A stretch of 64,000 nt of DNA from Schizochytrium sp. TIO01 (Eukaryota; Sar; Bigyra; Thraustochytrida; Thraustochytriidae): NCBI GenBank assembly GCA_004764695.1, contig SMSO01000008.1:595001-659000 (forward strand). Direction: 5' to 3'. The position numbers and the translations under genes were made by a program. A model generated the notes under the pieces. The model saw only the letters and a list, made by a program, of their open reading frames with translations, was not told where the DNA came from and searched no databases. Below, piece after piece: positions 52,777-63,896 of this stretch (position 1 is the first letter of the stretch; the number at the start of each line of letters is the position of its first letter).

Positions 52777-55700
52777 TTATTTTTTGATCTTACGCTCCAA
52801 GTATGCTTTATCATCTTCCTCTAGATCCTCCGCCTCAAGGTCTCTTTTGGCTGTTTTCAACCTTTCCGTCGCTATTCTCGACCTGTCCAGTTTCTTGTAT
52901 AGCGTTTTTACACAAGAGACATTGGTTGCTTTCAAACTCAACAGCATGCTGAAAGGTGATACTGATTAGCGTGAGGTTGACTGTAAAGATGAAGGTAGAA
53001 GGCTTGATGAAGGCTATAAGAAGGTTGCTTTAAGAGTTAGCGAACTGCTGTCCTGAGGAATGAATTCCAGGACAGATGGATTCATGTAGTAATTAGGGAG
53101 ATTAAGACATTCTTGAATGTGGTTAGAGATAATCGATGGGGTTAGGTTATCCAACCTTCTCCACCATCGATCCAAGCTAACCAAGCTTGGGTGTCGGTGA
53201 TGTGTATTCACACTTCTAGTTCTTGGCTTCAGCAGCCACATAAATCTGGCTGCTTATTCTTGTTCTAATGTAAACCTTATTTCTAATGGGTTTTACAAAG
53301 GGACACCAAGAACTCTAGCAATGTCTTGTCCACTAATTCCTTCGATTGGAGATCTCACCACAGCATAAAGTCGTATAACTCCTCAATATCATCCAGTGAA
53401 AGCGGGATAGCTTCATCTACCTTGAAGTCTTGCGTTGAGTTTTCCAAAGCATTTAATGCTGAGACGATATCGCGCAGTGCTTCTATCACTGTGTCACGAA
53501 GCGTATCCCCTTTTAGATCTTCAAGCTCTTCCTGCAGAGCATTTTGAAGTTCGGAAGGCTCGGGCTTCAGCCTTGTGGCCTTTTCAGGCTCCCTCATAGC
53601 TACCCTAAATTCGTCATCAAGTCTCAACTCACTCATTCGCAGGATGAGCCTTTCCATTGCTTCCTCGCTTCGTTGACTGGCGTTCCTCTGACGACTACTT
53701 TGGCTCGCCTTGTACTCTTTAACGCACTTGTCAGCCCGACCAAGCAACGCCTGGCAGTCTTTGAAGTCAGCCGTGCATGCACGCCCAACCAACGTTGCTC
53801 GACTTATGCCGAGTTCCTGCAATAAACTGGAAAGCCTCTCCTTAAAGCCACGAACTTGAACCTTATTGCTTTCGTAGAACCCAGTCCGAACCCAAGGGTA
53901 CACACTTTGCACGAGTAAATGCAGGCGCGTTCTTTCATCGTTCCACTCCGCAATGAGCTGCGATAAGCCAGCCGGAATGCTTTCACGAATCCGGGCTTGG
54001 CAAGATTCTAAACGTTCTTTGGACTTCGTGATGTCAGCAGCCAACATCTCTTGAACAAGGTAGCCTTGAATCACTGGTCCTGCGAACTCCTCAAACAATG
54101 CAATTGCGGTCTGCAGAGAGTCTTCTCTAGCCACACCACAGCCTGCCCGCGTGTGCGAGACTTCCTTGGCGGGCTGCACCACGTCAGCAAAACTCACTCC
54201 AGCCATGTCCGGCACTTCTCTGAGATATGGTTAGCGAAACGCAGTAACAGCAGATGCTCAAGTCAGGATTCTATACGACAGGTGCTTCAACAAACAATCA
54301 AACTTACAATATAGCATTTTTCGAGTTCTTGGGCTTTGCACAAGGTTCGTTCACCTCGTCAATGCAGACACCAGAATCACTGTCTGGGGCTGCAATACCC
54401 TCTCCAAGAGTACACACCTTTGCAAACAATTCTTTTGGGGTTAGGTCGTAACCAAAGTCACACCTGTGTCAAATCAATCAAATGTTCAATACAAAGACTC
54501 GTGAGAACAACAATTCGTGAATTCCAAGACAGCCTTTCAGCTCCAGCATCGACGTTGATGACACGGCAAAGCAAAACGTGACAGCTAGCTGCGGAGCAGA
54601 AGTAGCGACGGCGGAACTTACCAGGTTTTAACATTTGGGCATGTTTTGTGCAGGGATTTAGCAATTGCCTTGGCGCCGTCAATGTCGATGCTATTGAGTT
54701 CGAGACTGTGTGGTTACCAATAAACGATTGTAATGTCACAGCACGTCAGTTCACTGCGTTCAATTCCCGTCGATATTAAGCTACAGCAATATTCTGCTTC
54801 AGTATCGTTTCCTGTCTGCTTTGTGTTCGATCTTGAAATTTGACGAATGGCCGCTTCGGTTGTTGCTCTTTACCATCGGTCTCTCCATTTATTTCCTTTG
54901 TTCCTCGTGCTAATAATTATTCAGGGCTCTCCCATTCCCTCTTTTCTTTCTCGCTCTCTGTTTTCTTCTTTCTTTTCTTTTCTTTGAAGCAGAGTCTCTC
55001 TCCAAATTTTGAATCTCAGCGCGCAGCTTTCTCTGAATTCTACAAACGTACTTTAGTTGAGTAAGGTTTTTGCATCCCTTCAGTACTTCGGCGATTGCCT
55101 TTGCGCCCTCACTGCCAATGTTGTTATCGCGAAGACTGTGTAATAAATAGAAAATTCCATATTCGTTGTGCAATACAATTATCTCGAGTCAGTCACTAGG
55201 GTGTCTTCAATACTACAACTCAGCGCTCCTCTTGCACCACCAAAGGGCCCCAAACAATGCTCTCAACATCATGTTCTATCTGTGCCATATTCCTGAACTT
55301 CTTCTTTCCTCATTCAATGAAACCTTGTGCATTCTATTCCCATGACATCTCATCACTGTTGCTCTCTTTTGCTCTATTCTCGAAAACACTTCTTCAAGTT
55401 TTATCGCTCAATCTTGAAATCCATGTTCTAAAGTTTTACCTGTCTTCACAAGAAGACTTCCCACTTTATCAACCTAACAACTCAGCGCAGCGCAACTTTC
55501 GATTCTGCAAACGTACTTCAAATGTGTCAGATTCTCGCATCCCTCGAGAGCGTTGGCGACAGCCTTTGCGCCCTCAGTGCCAATGTTGTTCTCGCGAAGA
55601 CTGTGTAATCAATAGCAAATTTCATATTCGTTGTGCGATACGATTATTATCAGTGCGTCAGTCAGTCAGTCAGTCAGTTAATTGCTTTCACGGCTGCGTC

Positions 55701-58700
55701 TCAACTTCTTCTGCGAAGCAATACTTCTACAACTTCACAACGCTCATTCTCTGCTTTTGCATTCTCTGCTCTCTCCGTCTTTGCATCCTTCGTTCTCAGC
55801 ATTCAAGTTCTACTCATCGTTCTTTTACTCTTCTTCTTCTTTACTTCCTCTTCTCAGCATTTGTTCAAAGGAACCCTTTTGCAACAAATACTTTCTCTCT
55901 TTGGTTCATCTTCTTTCTTTCCGAGTCGATCATTGTCTTTTACTTTTAGCATTTCGAAGCCTCAAATGGAATGAAATGCCAAAAAGTAGTATTTTTAAAA
56001 CGTACTACAATTCATTGAGGTTTTTACATCCCTTCAGTACTTCGGCGATTGCCTTTGCGCCCTCACTGCCAATGTTGTTCTGGCTAAGACTGTGTAATCA
56101 ATAGAAAATTCCATATTCGTTGTGCAATACAATTATCTCGAGTCAGTCACTAGGGTGTCTTCAATACTACAACTCAGCGCTCCTCTTGCACCACCAAAGG
56201 GCCCCAAACAATGCTCTCAACATCATGTTCTATCTGTGCCATATTCCTGAACTTCTTCTTTCCTCATTCAATGAAACCTTGTGCATTCTATTCCCATGAC
56301 ATCTCATCACTGTTGCTCTCTTTTGCTCTATTCTCGAAAACACTTCTTCAAGTTTTATCGCTCAATCTTGAAATCCATGTTCTAAAGTTTTACCTGTCTT
56401 CACAAGAAGACTTCCCACTTTATCAACCTAACAACTCAGCGCAGCGCAACTTTCGATACTGCAAACGTACTTCAACAGTGTCAGATTCTCGCATCCCTCG
56501 AGAGCGTTGGCGATTGCCTTTGCGCCTTCAGTGCCAATGTTGTTGCCACCAAGATTGTGTAATAAATAGCGAATTTCATATTCGTTGTGCGATACGATTA
56601 TTATCAGTCAGTCAGTCAGTCAGTCAGTCAGTCAGTCAGTCAGTCAGTCAGTCAGTCAGTCAGTCAGTCAGTCAGTCAGTCAGTCAGTCAGTCAGTCAGT
56701 CAGTCAGTCAGTCAACTTCTTTCATGTCTGCGTCTCAACTTCTTCTGCGAAACAATATTTCCACAACTTCACAACACTCATTCTCTGTTTTTGCATCCTT
56801 CGTTCTCAGAATTCAAGTTCTACTCATCGTTCTTTTTCTCTTCTTCTTCTTTATTTCCTCTTCTCAGCATTTGTTCAAAAGAACCCTTTTGCAACAAATA
56901 CTTTCTCTCTTTGGTTCATCTTCTTTGTTTCCGAGTCGATCATTGTCTTTTAGCATTTCGAAACCTCAAATGGAATGAAATGCCAAAAAGTAGTATTTTC
57001 AAAACGTACTACAATTCAGTGAGGTTTTCGCATCCCTTCACTACTTCGGCGATTGCCTTTACGCCCTCAGTGCCAATGTTGTTGTCACCAATACTGTGTT
57101 TGGGTACATCATACGTTTCGCAATCCAATTAGTACGAGTCAGTCAATCCCTATTACTCTCAAGTCCTTCCTTCTTCTCATGTCCTCAGAGAAGTAACAAT
57201 GTCTCTCTCAGCGTCGTTCTTCGTTGTCTCTGCAATATTCATCCGCACTTTCAAAGTCACCACTTTCGTAGAATTGCGATTTCTCACTTTGTTATTGCTT
57301 TTTCCCAAATCATCGCATTTTGCTTATTCTTCTTTAATTTGTGAAAAAAGAGTCTTCTTTAAAGATGATCATAATATCTTCCTTCGCTCTTTCTTCTGTG
57401 CGTCTCTTTTCTTACGTTCTCCCATTCTCTCTTTCCGAACCAAAACGCATCGATAGCAGGTTGGTACCATAACTACTGCGCAATGTAGGTTCTATACGAT
57501 CATAAAACATACCCCAGCCCTGTCAGACTATCACAGTCTTTCAGTGCGTTTGCGACGGCTTTGATGCCCTCTTCGCCAACGTGGTTCTGGTAAAGACTGT
57601 GTCAATATCATTAGTTGTGAGAAGAGAATAGTTTCCAAAGTTAGTAAAATACTGCATTTTACTTCTCAAGTCTTCTTTACCATCAAAAAACTCCAATCGC
57701 AAAACTCTCTCTCTCTCTCTCTCTCTCCCTTTCTCTGTCTCAGGAACAGTTGCTCTCGATAGTATCCCTTATCTCGAAGAGTCCCAACATTAGATTGCTT
57801 CTGTATTTGCTATGCACTTCATCGTTGCTCTGTAACTTCACTCCGATTACACCTTTCTTCTCTTTTTACTTTTCTTTTCTGTTTTGTCCCATAACGTTTT
57901 TAAATTAAAAGAATTCGCTCTTCCTCTTCTTTTCTTTTCCTTCTTAAAACAAGACCCCATCACAACTACCAAACTCTTTCAAAGCACATCCTTCTACATC
58001 AATCAAACGTACTGTAACTCAGTGAGGTTTTCGCATCCCTTCAGTACTTCGGCGATTGCCTTTGCGCCCTCAGTGCCAATGTTGTTCTCACCAAGACTGT
58101 GTAATCAATAGCGAATTTCATATTCGTTGTGCGATACGATTATTATCAGTCAGTCAGTCAGTCAGTCAGTCAGTTAATTGCTTTCACGGCTGCGTTTCGA
58201 CTTCTTCTGCGAAGCAATACTTCTACAACTTCACAACACTCATTCTCTGCTTTTGCATTCTCTGCTGCTCTCTCTGTGTTTTTGCATCCTTCGTTCTCAG
58301 AATTCAAGTTCTTCCTTTTACTCTTCTTCTTCTTTACTTCCTCTTCTCAGCATTTGTTCAAAGGAACCCTTTTGCAACAAATACTTTCTCTCTTTGGTTC
58401 ATCTTCTTTCTTTCCGAGTCGATCATTGTCTTTTAGCATTTCGAAGCCTCAAATGGAATGAAATGCCAAAAAAGTAGTATATCTAAAACGTACTACAATT
58501 CAGTGAGGTCTTCGCATCCCTTCAGTACTTCGGCGATTGCCTTTGCGCCCTCAGTGCCAATGTTGTTCTCACCAATACTGTGTTTGGGTACATCATACGT
58601 TTCGCAATCCAATTAGTACGAGTCAGTCAATCCCTATTACTCTCAAGTCTTTCCTTCTTCTCGTGTCCTCAGAGAAGTAACAATGTCTCTCTCAGCGTCG

Positions 58701-60219
58701 TTCTTCGTTTTCTCTGCAATATTCATCCGAAACTTCAAAGTCACCACTTTCGTAGAATTGCGATTTCTCACTTTGTTATTGTTTTTCCCCAAATCATCGC
58801 ATTTTGCTTATTCTTCTTTAATTTGTGAAAAAAGAGGCTTCTTTAAAGATGATCATAATATCTTCCTTCGCTCTTTCTTCTGTGCGTCTCTTTTCTTACG
58901 TTCTCCCATTTTCTCTTTCCGAACCAAAACGCATCGATAGCAGGTTGGTACCATAACTACTGCGCAATGCAGATTCAATACGACCATAAAACATACCTCA
59001 ATACACTGAGACTATCACAGTCTTTCAGTGCGTTTGCGACGGCTTTGATGCCCTCTTCGCCAACGTGGTTCTGGTAAAGACTGTGTCAATATCATTAGTT
59101 GTGAGAAGAGAATAGTTTCCAAAGTTAGTAAAATACTGCATTTTACTTCTCAAGTCTTCTTTACCATCAAAAAACTCCAATCGCAGAACTCTGTGTGTGT
59201 GTCTCAGGAACAGTTGCTCTCGACAGTATCCCTTATCTCGAAGAGTCCCAACATTAAAGCAATAAGTAGATTGCTTCTGTATTTGCTATGCACTTCATCG
59301 TTGCTCTGTAACTTCACTCCGATTACACCTTTCTTCTCTTTTTACTTTTCTTTTCTTTTTTGTCCCATAACGTTTGTAAATTAAAAGAATTCGCTCTTCC
59401 TTCTTTTTTTCCCTCCTTGAAAGAAGACCCCATCTCAATTACCAAACTCTTTCAAGAATCGAAGCACATCCTTCTACATCAATCAAACGTACTGTAACTC
59501 AGTGAGGTTTTCGCATCCCTTCAGTACTTCGGCGATTGCCTTTACGCCCTCAGTGCCGATGTTGTTGCAATCGAGGCTGTGTTGGTGTCAGTTATTGAGC
59601 AACACAGGAAATACACGTCAGTCGGTCGACTCCTTCCATGTCCGGGTCTCAACTTCTTCTGTGAAGTAAGACATCCACAACTTCACAACACTCATTCTCA
59701 TTCTCTGATTTTGCATTCTCTGCTCTCTCCGTCTTTGCATCCTTCGTTCTCAGCATTCAAGTTCTACTCATCGTTCTTTTTCTCTTCTTCTTCTTTATTT
59801 CCTCTTCTCAGCATTTGTTCAAAAGAACCCTTTTGCAACAAATACTTTCTCTCTTTGGTCCATCTTCTTTCTTTCCGAGTCGATCATTGTCTTTTACTTT
59901 TAGCATTTCAAAGCCTGAAATGAAAGTCCAAATAGTAGACTTTTCACAACGTACTTTAAAACCCGCAGGTTCTCGCAGCGCTCCAGTTCATGCGCAAGGA
60001 CCTGAGCCTGCGCAGCGCATATGTTCTTGCTTTCCAGCCTATGTTTGTTGGAGATCAAAGCATGCAATTCTCAGTTCATCAGTACAAAGTCTTCGTTTTA
60101 AAAGTAAACTGTTCAAAGGCCATGCATGCCTCGATCAGTCTACTCCGCTCTCCAACATGCACTTACCTCACCTCCGTCGTATCATTGGTGATTGCCTTGA
60201 TACTCCGTGCAACCGTCAT
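51127..60219 (-). CDS. multi-exon LRR / helical / protein kinase-like / RING-IBR protein
   Basis: Minus-strand model: exon 1 60219-60167 (ATG, GTAAGT donor); twelve 84-nt LRR exons starting at 60038, 59576, 59080, 58577, 58096, 57596, 57093, 56554, 56089, 55600, 55135 and 54705; linker exon 54463-54308; helical exon 54219-53359; exon 52948-52794; then the last exon to the stop at 51127. Every LRR exon starts and ends in phase 2 and encodes one ribonuclease-inhibitor-type repeat of 28 residues (LRDNNIGSEGAKAIAEVLKG). The protein, about 1,280 residues, would join LRRs, a coiled helical domain, a kinase-like fold and a RING/IBR ubiquitin-ligase module. I do not know this architecture. LRR plus kinase suggests recognition and signalling; RBR suggests ubiquitination (inference). 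Weak points: an acceptor AA instead of AG at one LRR exon and an in-frame TAA at 52779-52777. Adjacent exons could belong to two transcripts. Confidence 0.7.
52794..54463 (-). CDS. linker and helical (coiled-coil) exons of the LRR gene
   Basis: Three exons: 54463-54308 (GYDLTPKELFAKVCTLGEG), 54219-53359 (about 287 residues, mostly charged amphipathic helix such as LFEEFAGPVIQGYLVQEML and ELQNALQEELEDLKGD) and 52948-52794 (TLYKKLDRSRIATERLK, LEAEDLEEDDKAY). Junctions keep phase 2: TT plus A, then TG plus C. I do not recognise the domain. The same exons, clearly homologous at protein and DNA level, occur in the broken copy at 62207-63896, which independently supports that they are coding. The first exon joins the last LRR by completing TG plus G to Trp. 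Confidence 0.7.
56605..56714. repeat. CAGT tetranucleotide microsatellite within an LRR-array intron
   Basis: About 27 CAGT units in the intron between LRR exons 56471 and 57010. The paralogous introns carry the same repeat at matching positions but with only a few units (55651-55679 and 58147-58174), showing unit-number change after the introns were duplicated. Confidence 0.92.
57706..57728. repeat. CT dinucleotide run in an LRR-array intron
   Basis: A CT run in the intron between exons 57513 and 58013. The corresponding intron copy near 59190 has a short GT run instead, another fast-changing spot in otherwise near-identical introns. Confidence 0.85.
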
Positions 60220-62206
60220 CGCCTTTGAGCCTTATCTTTGAGCAGACGTATCACGCTTTCCGTCTTATGCGTTTCTTTCTTTTGCACGATCAAGATCAGA
60301 TTGCCTGCTAAAACAGCACCTCGGACTTCAAAGTCTCAAGGAACAGCGGACTCCACGTGAATAAGCGCGAGTGTCTTTGCAGAGCAGAACAAGCCCGTCT
60401 CCGAATCAATGCGACGATGTGGCTCAAGAGAAGTCGCGGGTGAATTGAGGACGCTCGCTGCCTTCTGTTCACGCTTTGCTGGCTTCGGGGAGAATACATA
60501 TCTCCCCCTTTTTCCTACCTTCTTCTGAAGGTCCGTTGGATCAACTTTTTCCTGAGAGCGCAAATGCTAAAAATGGATCCTAGGAGTTGACCCTTAAGGC
60601 AACTAATACGGCACTACGCTTGTACTGGGTGGTAGTAATTGGTTGCGTTGCATAGACGGCTTTGGAAGAGGGCAACTACAACTATTTAGTGAACACATAA
60701 ATGAGGATAAGTCGCTGGTGGTATCCTTTTTGCTTTGAGTAGGTGTCAGTGATAATGAAAGCCTGCCATGTGTGTAAATGTCAGTAAGCAAGGTACTTGT
60801 GGTTTCTCTCAACACACCCTTGAGTTGAGGCCGTCTTTATGAGTTTAGTGAACGACATATTTGTTCAGATTGCCTTTCATGGAGTGATCGTGCGAAGTGT
60901 TAGAGAAAGACTTGCAATATCATCGTTATTACCGTGACTAGAGAAGCACGCTTAAGACCATATAGTCTTCGAGGAGAAGGAGGAACCACCTACGAACAAA
61001 CAACTTTTTGAAACAGAAGAACACAATACATACTCAAGAGACGCCGCAACAGTTCGACTCGCAGTTGTCGACCAGACCTCGATATAATTTGACCATAATA
61101 TACAATCCTAAACCTCGGCGAGAACAACAAATTCTCAATTCTAACGCAGAGCACTTCTTAACCATTTAATAATCTTCTTGATACTCTTTATCTCACTATT
61201 GAATTTGCACAACCACGATCCAGTAATAGTTATGCAACAAACAAGAACGATAGCAGACAGCTGACAGCTTCTAAAATTGAAAAAAAGTAAAAAAATCTAA
61301 GGATCTCAACTTACATATTTATTATCCCTACTGAAGTTTTGAAACGTGTATAGCCTTCTGTGAAAAGATTCCCCTCTTCTTAAAAGCTTCGTTTTTCGAT
61401 TAGTACTACCTTGTGAGCAATACTCCAGATACTGAACACAAAAGCAAGACATGCGCAATCTTAGCACATGATAGCACAACATTCATTGATGCGAACAAGT
61501 GCCGCAGTTCGGACAGTATGTATCCAGGATTATCGTAAGTACCACTACGAAACGTGACCCTGTCCATCTGGCTGTAGAATTTTGAAATCGTACTCCGCTC
61601 TAGCTTCCCTGGTGCAGTTTATCAGCGACATCGAATGCTTTGTGTTTTAGCTTTTCTTTAAAACTTTGCCTTGCATAGACAGCCTCTCGGTGCGTCACAC
61701 ACGAGCTGCTTCGTTTGCATTGATGGTTGCTAATCCATCGCGCTACAATCCACATCGCTTATTGAAATGATTGTGCGGCTCTTTGTTAGCCACATCTTCG
61801 AGCTCATATTGCATCCATGGAGAAATATTGCTTAGACTCATAGCCTATTCACAGATAGGTCTAGATTAACAGTAGATTAACAGTACCCGAGCTGAATTTG
61901 TTTGCCAACCCCTACCATGCCAGTATTGACACCCCTGTATCGGCATCGGCGAAAACCTCTATAACAGACTGTAAATACGCAATTCCGATATTCTCCATCA
62001 AAGTATTCATTTAAGCTATTTTTATGACTTCCTTTGCATGACTTCCGGACCAGATTTGCTTTTCCAACGCCTTTATTACATGATCCCACGCCTGTTGCAG
62101 AATTCCTGTAAATGCTGAAAAATAAATCTGATCAGCTAGAGGTTGAGTATTAAGATAAACGCAAGACGCTGGGGAATGCTTGAAGAAAGCTTGGTAAATA
62201 TAAATT
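60220..62206. other. intergenic region upstream of the LRR-kinase gene
   Basis: Should contain the promoter of the LRR-kinase gene. Minus-strand frames of 63-75 codons at 60308-60563 are without recognisable domains. No gene is supported; the remainder to 62.2 kb is AT-rich and featureless to me. Confidence 0.55.
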
Positions 62207-63896
62207 TAAGACTTAGCGCTCTGATATCCTTAGAATTGGATTTCAGGACAGACTGATTCAGGTTGTAATGAGGAGACTAAGAAACACTGGGTTTGTGTTA
62301 GAAAACATAATTGATGATGTTAGGCTACCTCTTCTCTTCAACCATCAGTTCAGGTTCAATCATACTTGATTCTAGCAACTTTGTAAGTACAATTTCAGTT
62401 CCTGCCTATCTTCAGTTCACAACCACGTATCTGATTGTTCTGATGCTGCTCTAAATCCTTGACAGTGGAATGTCAAGAACTGTAAGTCCACTACTTCCTT
62501 CAATTGAAGCTCTTAGCAGCAAGGTCGCGAGACGATTGACCGAGCTCGAAACGAGCGCCTCCAAAAAGAATAAGCTATCGGCTATGGTTTTGACATACAC
62601 AATAATCTCGGTCCTTCTCGTTCAAATCCTCAGCCTCGAGGTTCCCTCTGATTCTTTTCATACTTCTCGTCGTTCTTCTCGATCCTACAAATTTCTTGTA
62701 GAGATCTTCAACATCTACAATATTTGGTTTATCTGAACAAGAACTTATATACTTGTGTAGCTCACTGATTATCCCCGGTAAGATACTAGGCGCTACGTTT
62801 AATGCATCACCTTCGGCATAGTCTTCAAATCGACGGATTATTAATCTTATTGCACAAAGTATTGTCAACACTTGGGCACTAAGTATATCCCTTCTGAGGA
62901 CTTCAACTTCTTCATTGAGATCATCTTGAAGTTTGTGTGTTTGCTTTGCAGCTGTTTTGTATCTCCTGAGAGCATTGCAGAATGCATCATCGAGTCCTAG
63001 CTTGCTTTCAAAAGCACCTTCGTTATGTTGTTTAAAACATTGTTGTCGGGTCTCTTTATTTGTCTTATACTCTTCAACGCACTTATTAGCCTGAGTGACG
63101 AGATCCTGGTATTGTGAAAACTCAATTTTGCATGCCCATCTGGCAACTATTGCATCACTTATGTCTTGATCTTCTAACAGACTGGCAAGCTTTTCTTTGA
63201 ATACATTCACTATGGTCTTATTACTTTTCGAGTATTTAGCTAGAGTCCATAAGCTCATATCTTGCTCGATTAGTCCCATGCGCTCTTTTTCGATATTTCA
63301 CTTTTCGATGAGTATGGACGAGCCAGCCAAAGATCTTCTACAAATTTGGCATTTGTTGTCCAGCAAGCGCTCGAGAGAATGTTTGAAATATCTGGAAATT
63401 TGCTGCCGCTTCACTTGGACAAAGTAGTTTTGGATTGTAGGTTTTGTAAACTCCTCAAGCAAGACAATGCCGATCTGCAGAAACTTTTCTCTATTTCCTG
63501 CAAGTCCCGCGCGCGAGGCTAGGACTTCCTCAACAGCATTTGTGCTCGGCTCATTTGGCAGCTTTCTGAGGCAATGAGTAAACGAAGCAGTAACAAATGA
63601 CATGACTAAGTAAGCATCCAAAATATTCCAATCCAAAATACATAAGAAATTACTGAGAACCAATCATCAAACTATCAAGCAATAAACTTACGCAAAATTT
63701 TCGGAACTACAGGGACTCGTAACAGCCTTAACTTCATCTTCCTCTTCCTTCGGCTTTGGAGAGGGCTCGCTTGCCCCGTCCATTGAGACATAGGAAACCG
63801 TATCCGAGGTTTCGAGGTTTTCTCCTGGGATACATACCTTCGCAAACAATTCCCCGTTGGAGTCATTTTGCCACCAAATTCAAACTTGCGCCACAT
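62207..63896 (-). pseudogene. broken paralogue of the LRR-kinase gene (helical region only, no kinase)
   Basis: Homologues of the linker exon (63880-63692, ELFAKVCIPGENLE), the helical exon (from 63565) and the TLYKKL/LEAEDL segment (DLYKKFVGSRRTTRS; NLEAEDLNEKD) occur in order with conserved splice sites (GTAAG at 63691, CTCAG before 63565). Two lesions are visible: one base is missing in the C4 run at 63852-63855 relative to the intact copy, shifting frame between KMTPTG and ELFAKV, and a TGA at 63300-63298 stands where the other copy has Trp (TGG). No kinase or RING/IBR sequence follows; after the LEAEDL segment the reading ends within about 100 nt. Upstream LRR exons, if any, lie beyond the window. 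Either a pseudogene, or a truncated family member with sequencing errors. Confidence 0.75.

Larger units (their letters stand above)
54622..60038 (-). repeat. array of twelve 84-nt LRR exons with duplicated introns
   Basis: Exons (plus coordinates): 54622-54705, 55052-55135, 55517-55600, 56006-56089, 56471-56554, 57010-57093, 57513-57596, 58013-58096, 58494-58577, 58997-59080, 59493-59576, 59955-60038. Each runs from the base after ACAG (or TAG/CTG-type AG) to a GTACGT, GTATGT or GTAAGT donor. Outer repeats (54622 and 59955) are the most divergent; inner ones are nearly identical. Exons 55052 and 55517 recur with their introns at an offset of 954 nt (56006 and 56471). The trio 57010, 57513 and 58013 recurs at 58494, 58997 and 59493 with an offset of 1,480-1,484 nt. 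The introns are almost as similar as the exons, so the duplications are recent or homogenised. Confidence 0.88.

Noticed and set aside
55633-57132. Plus-strand frames with SVSQSVSQ repeats opposite the LRR array
   Set aside because: They are translations of the CAGT microsatellite and of introns of the minus-strand gene, repeated because the introns are duplicated.
60308-60563. Minus-strand frames just upstream of the LRR gene as an extra first exon
   Set aside because: No donor or acceptor joins them in phase to the ATG exon at 60219, which has its own upstream stop and a good start.
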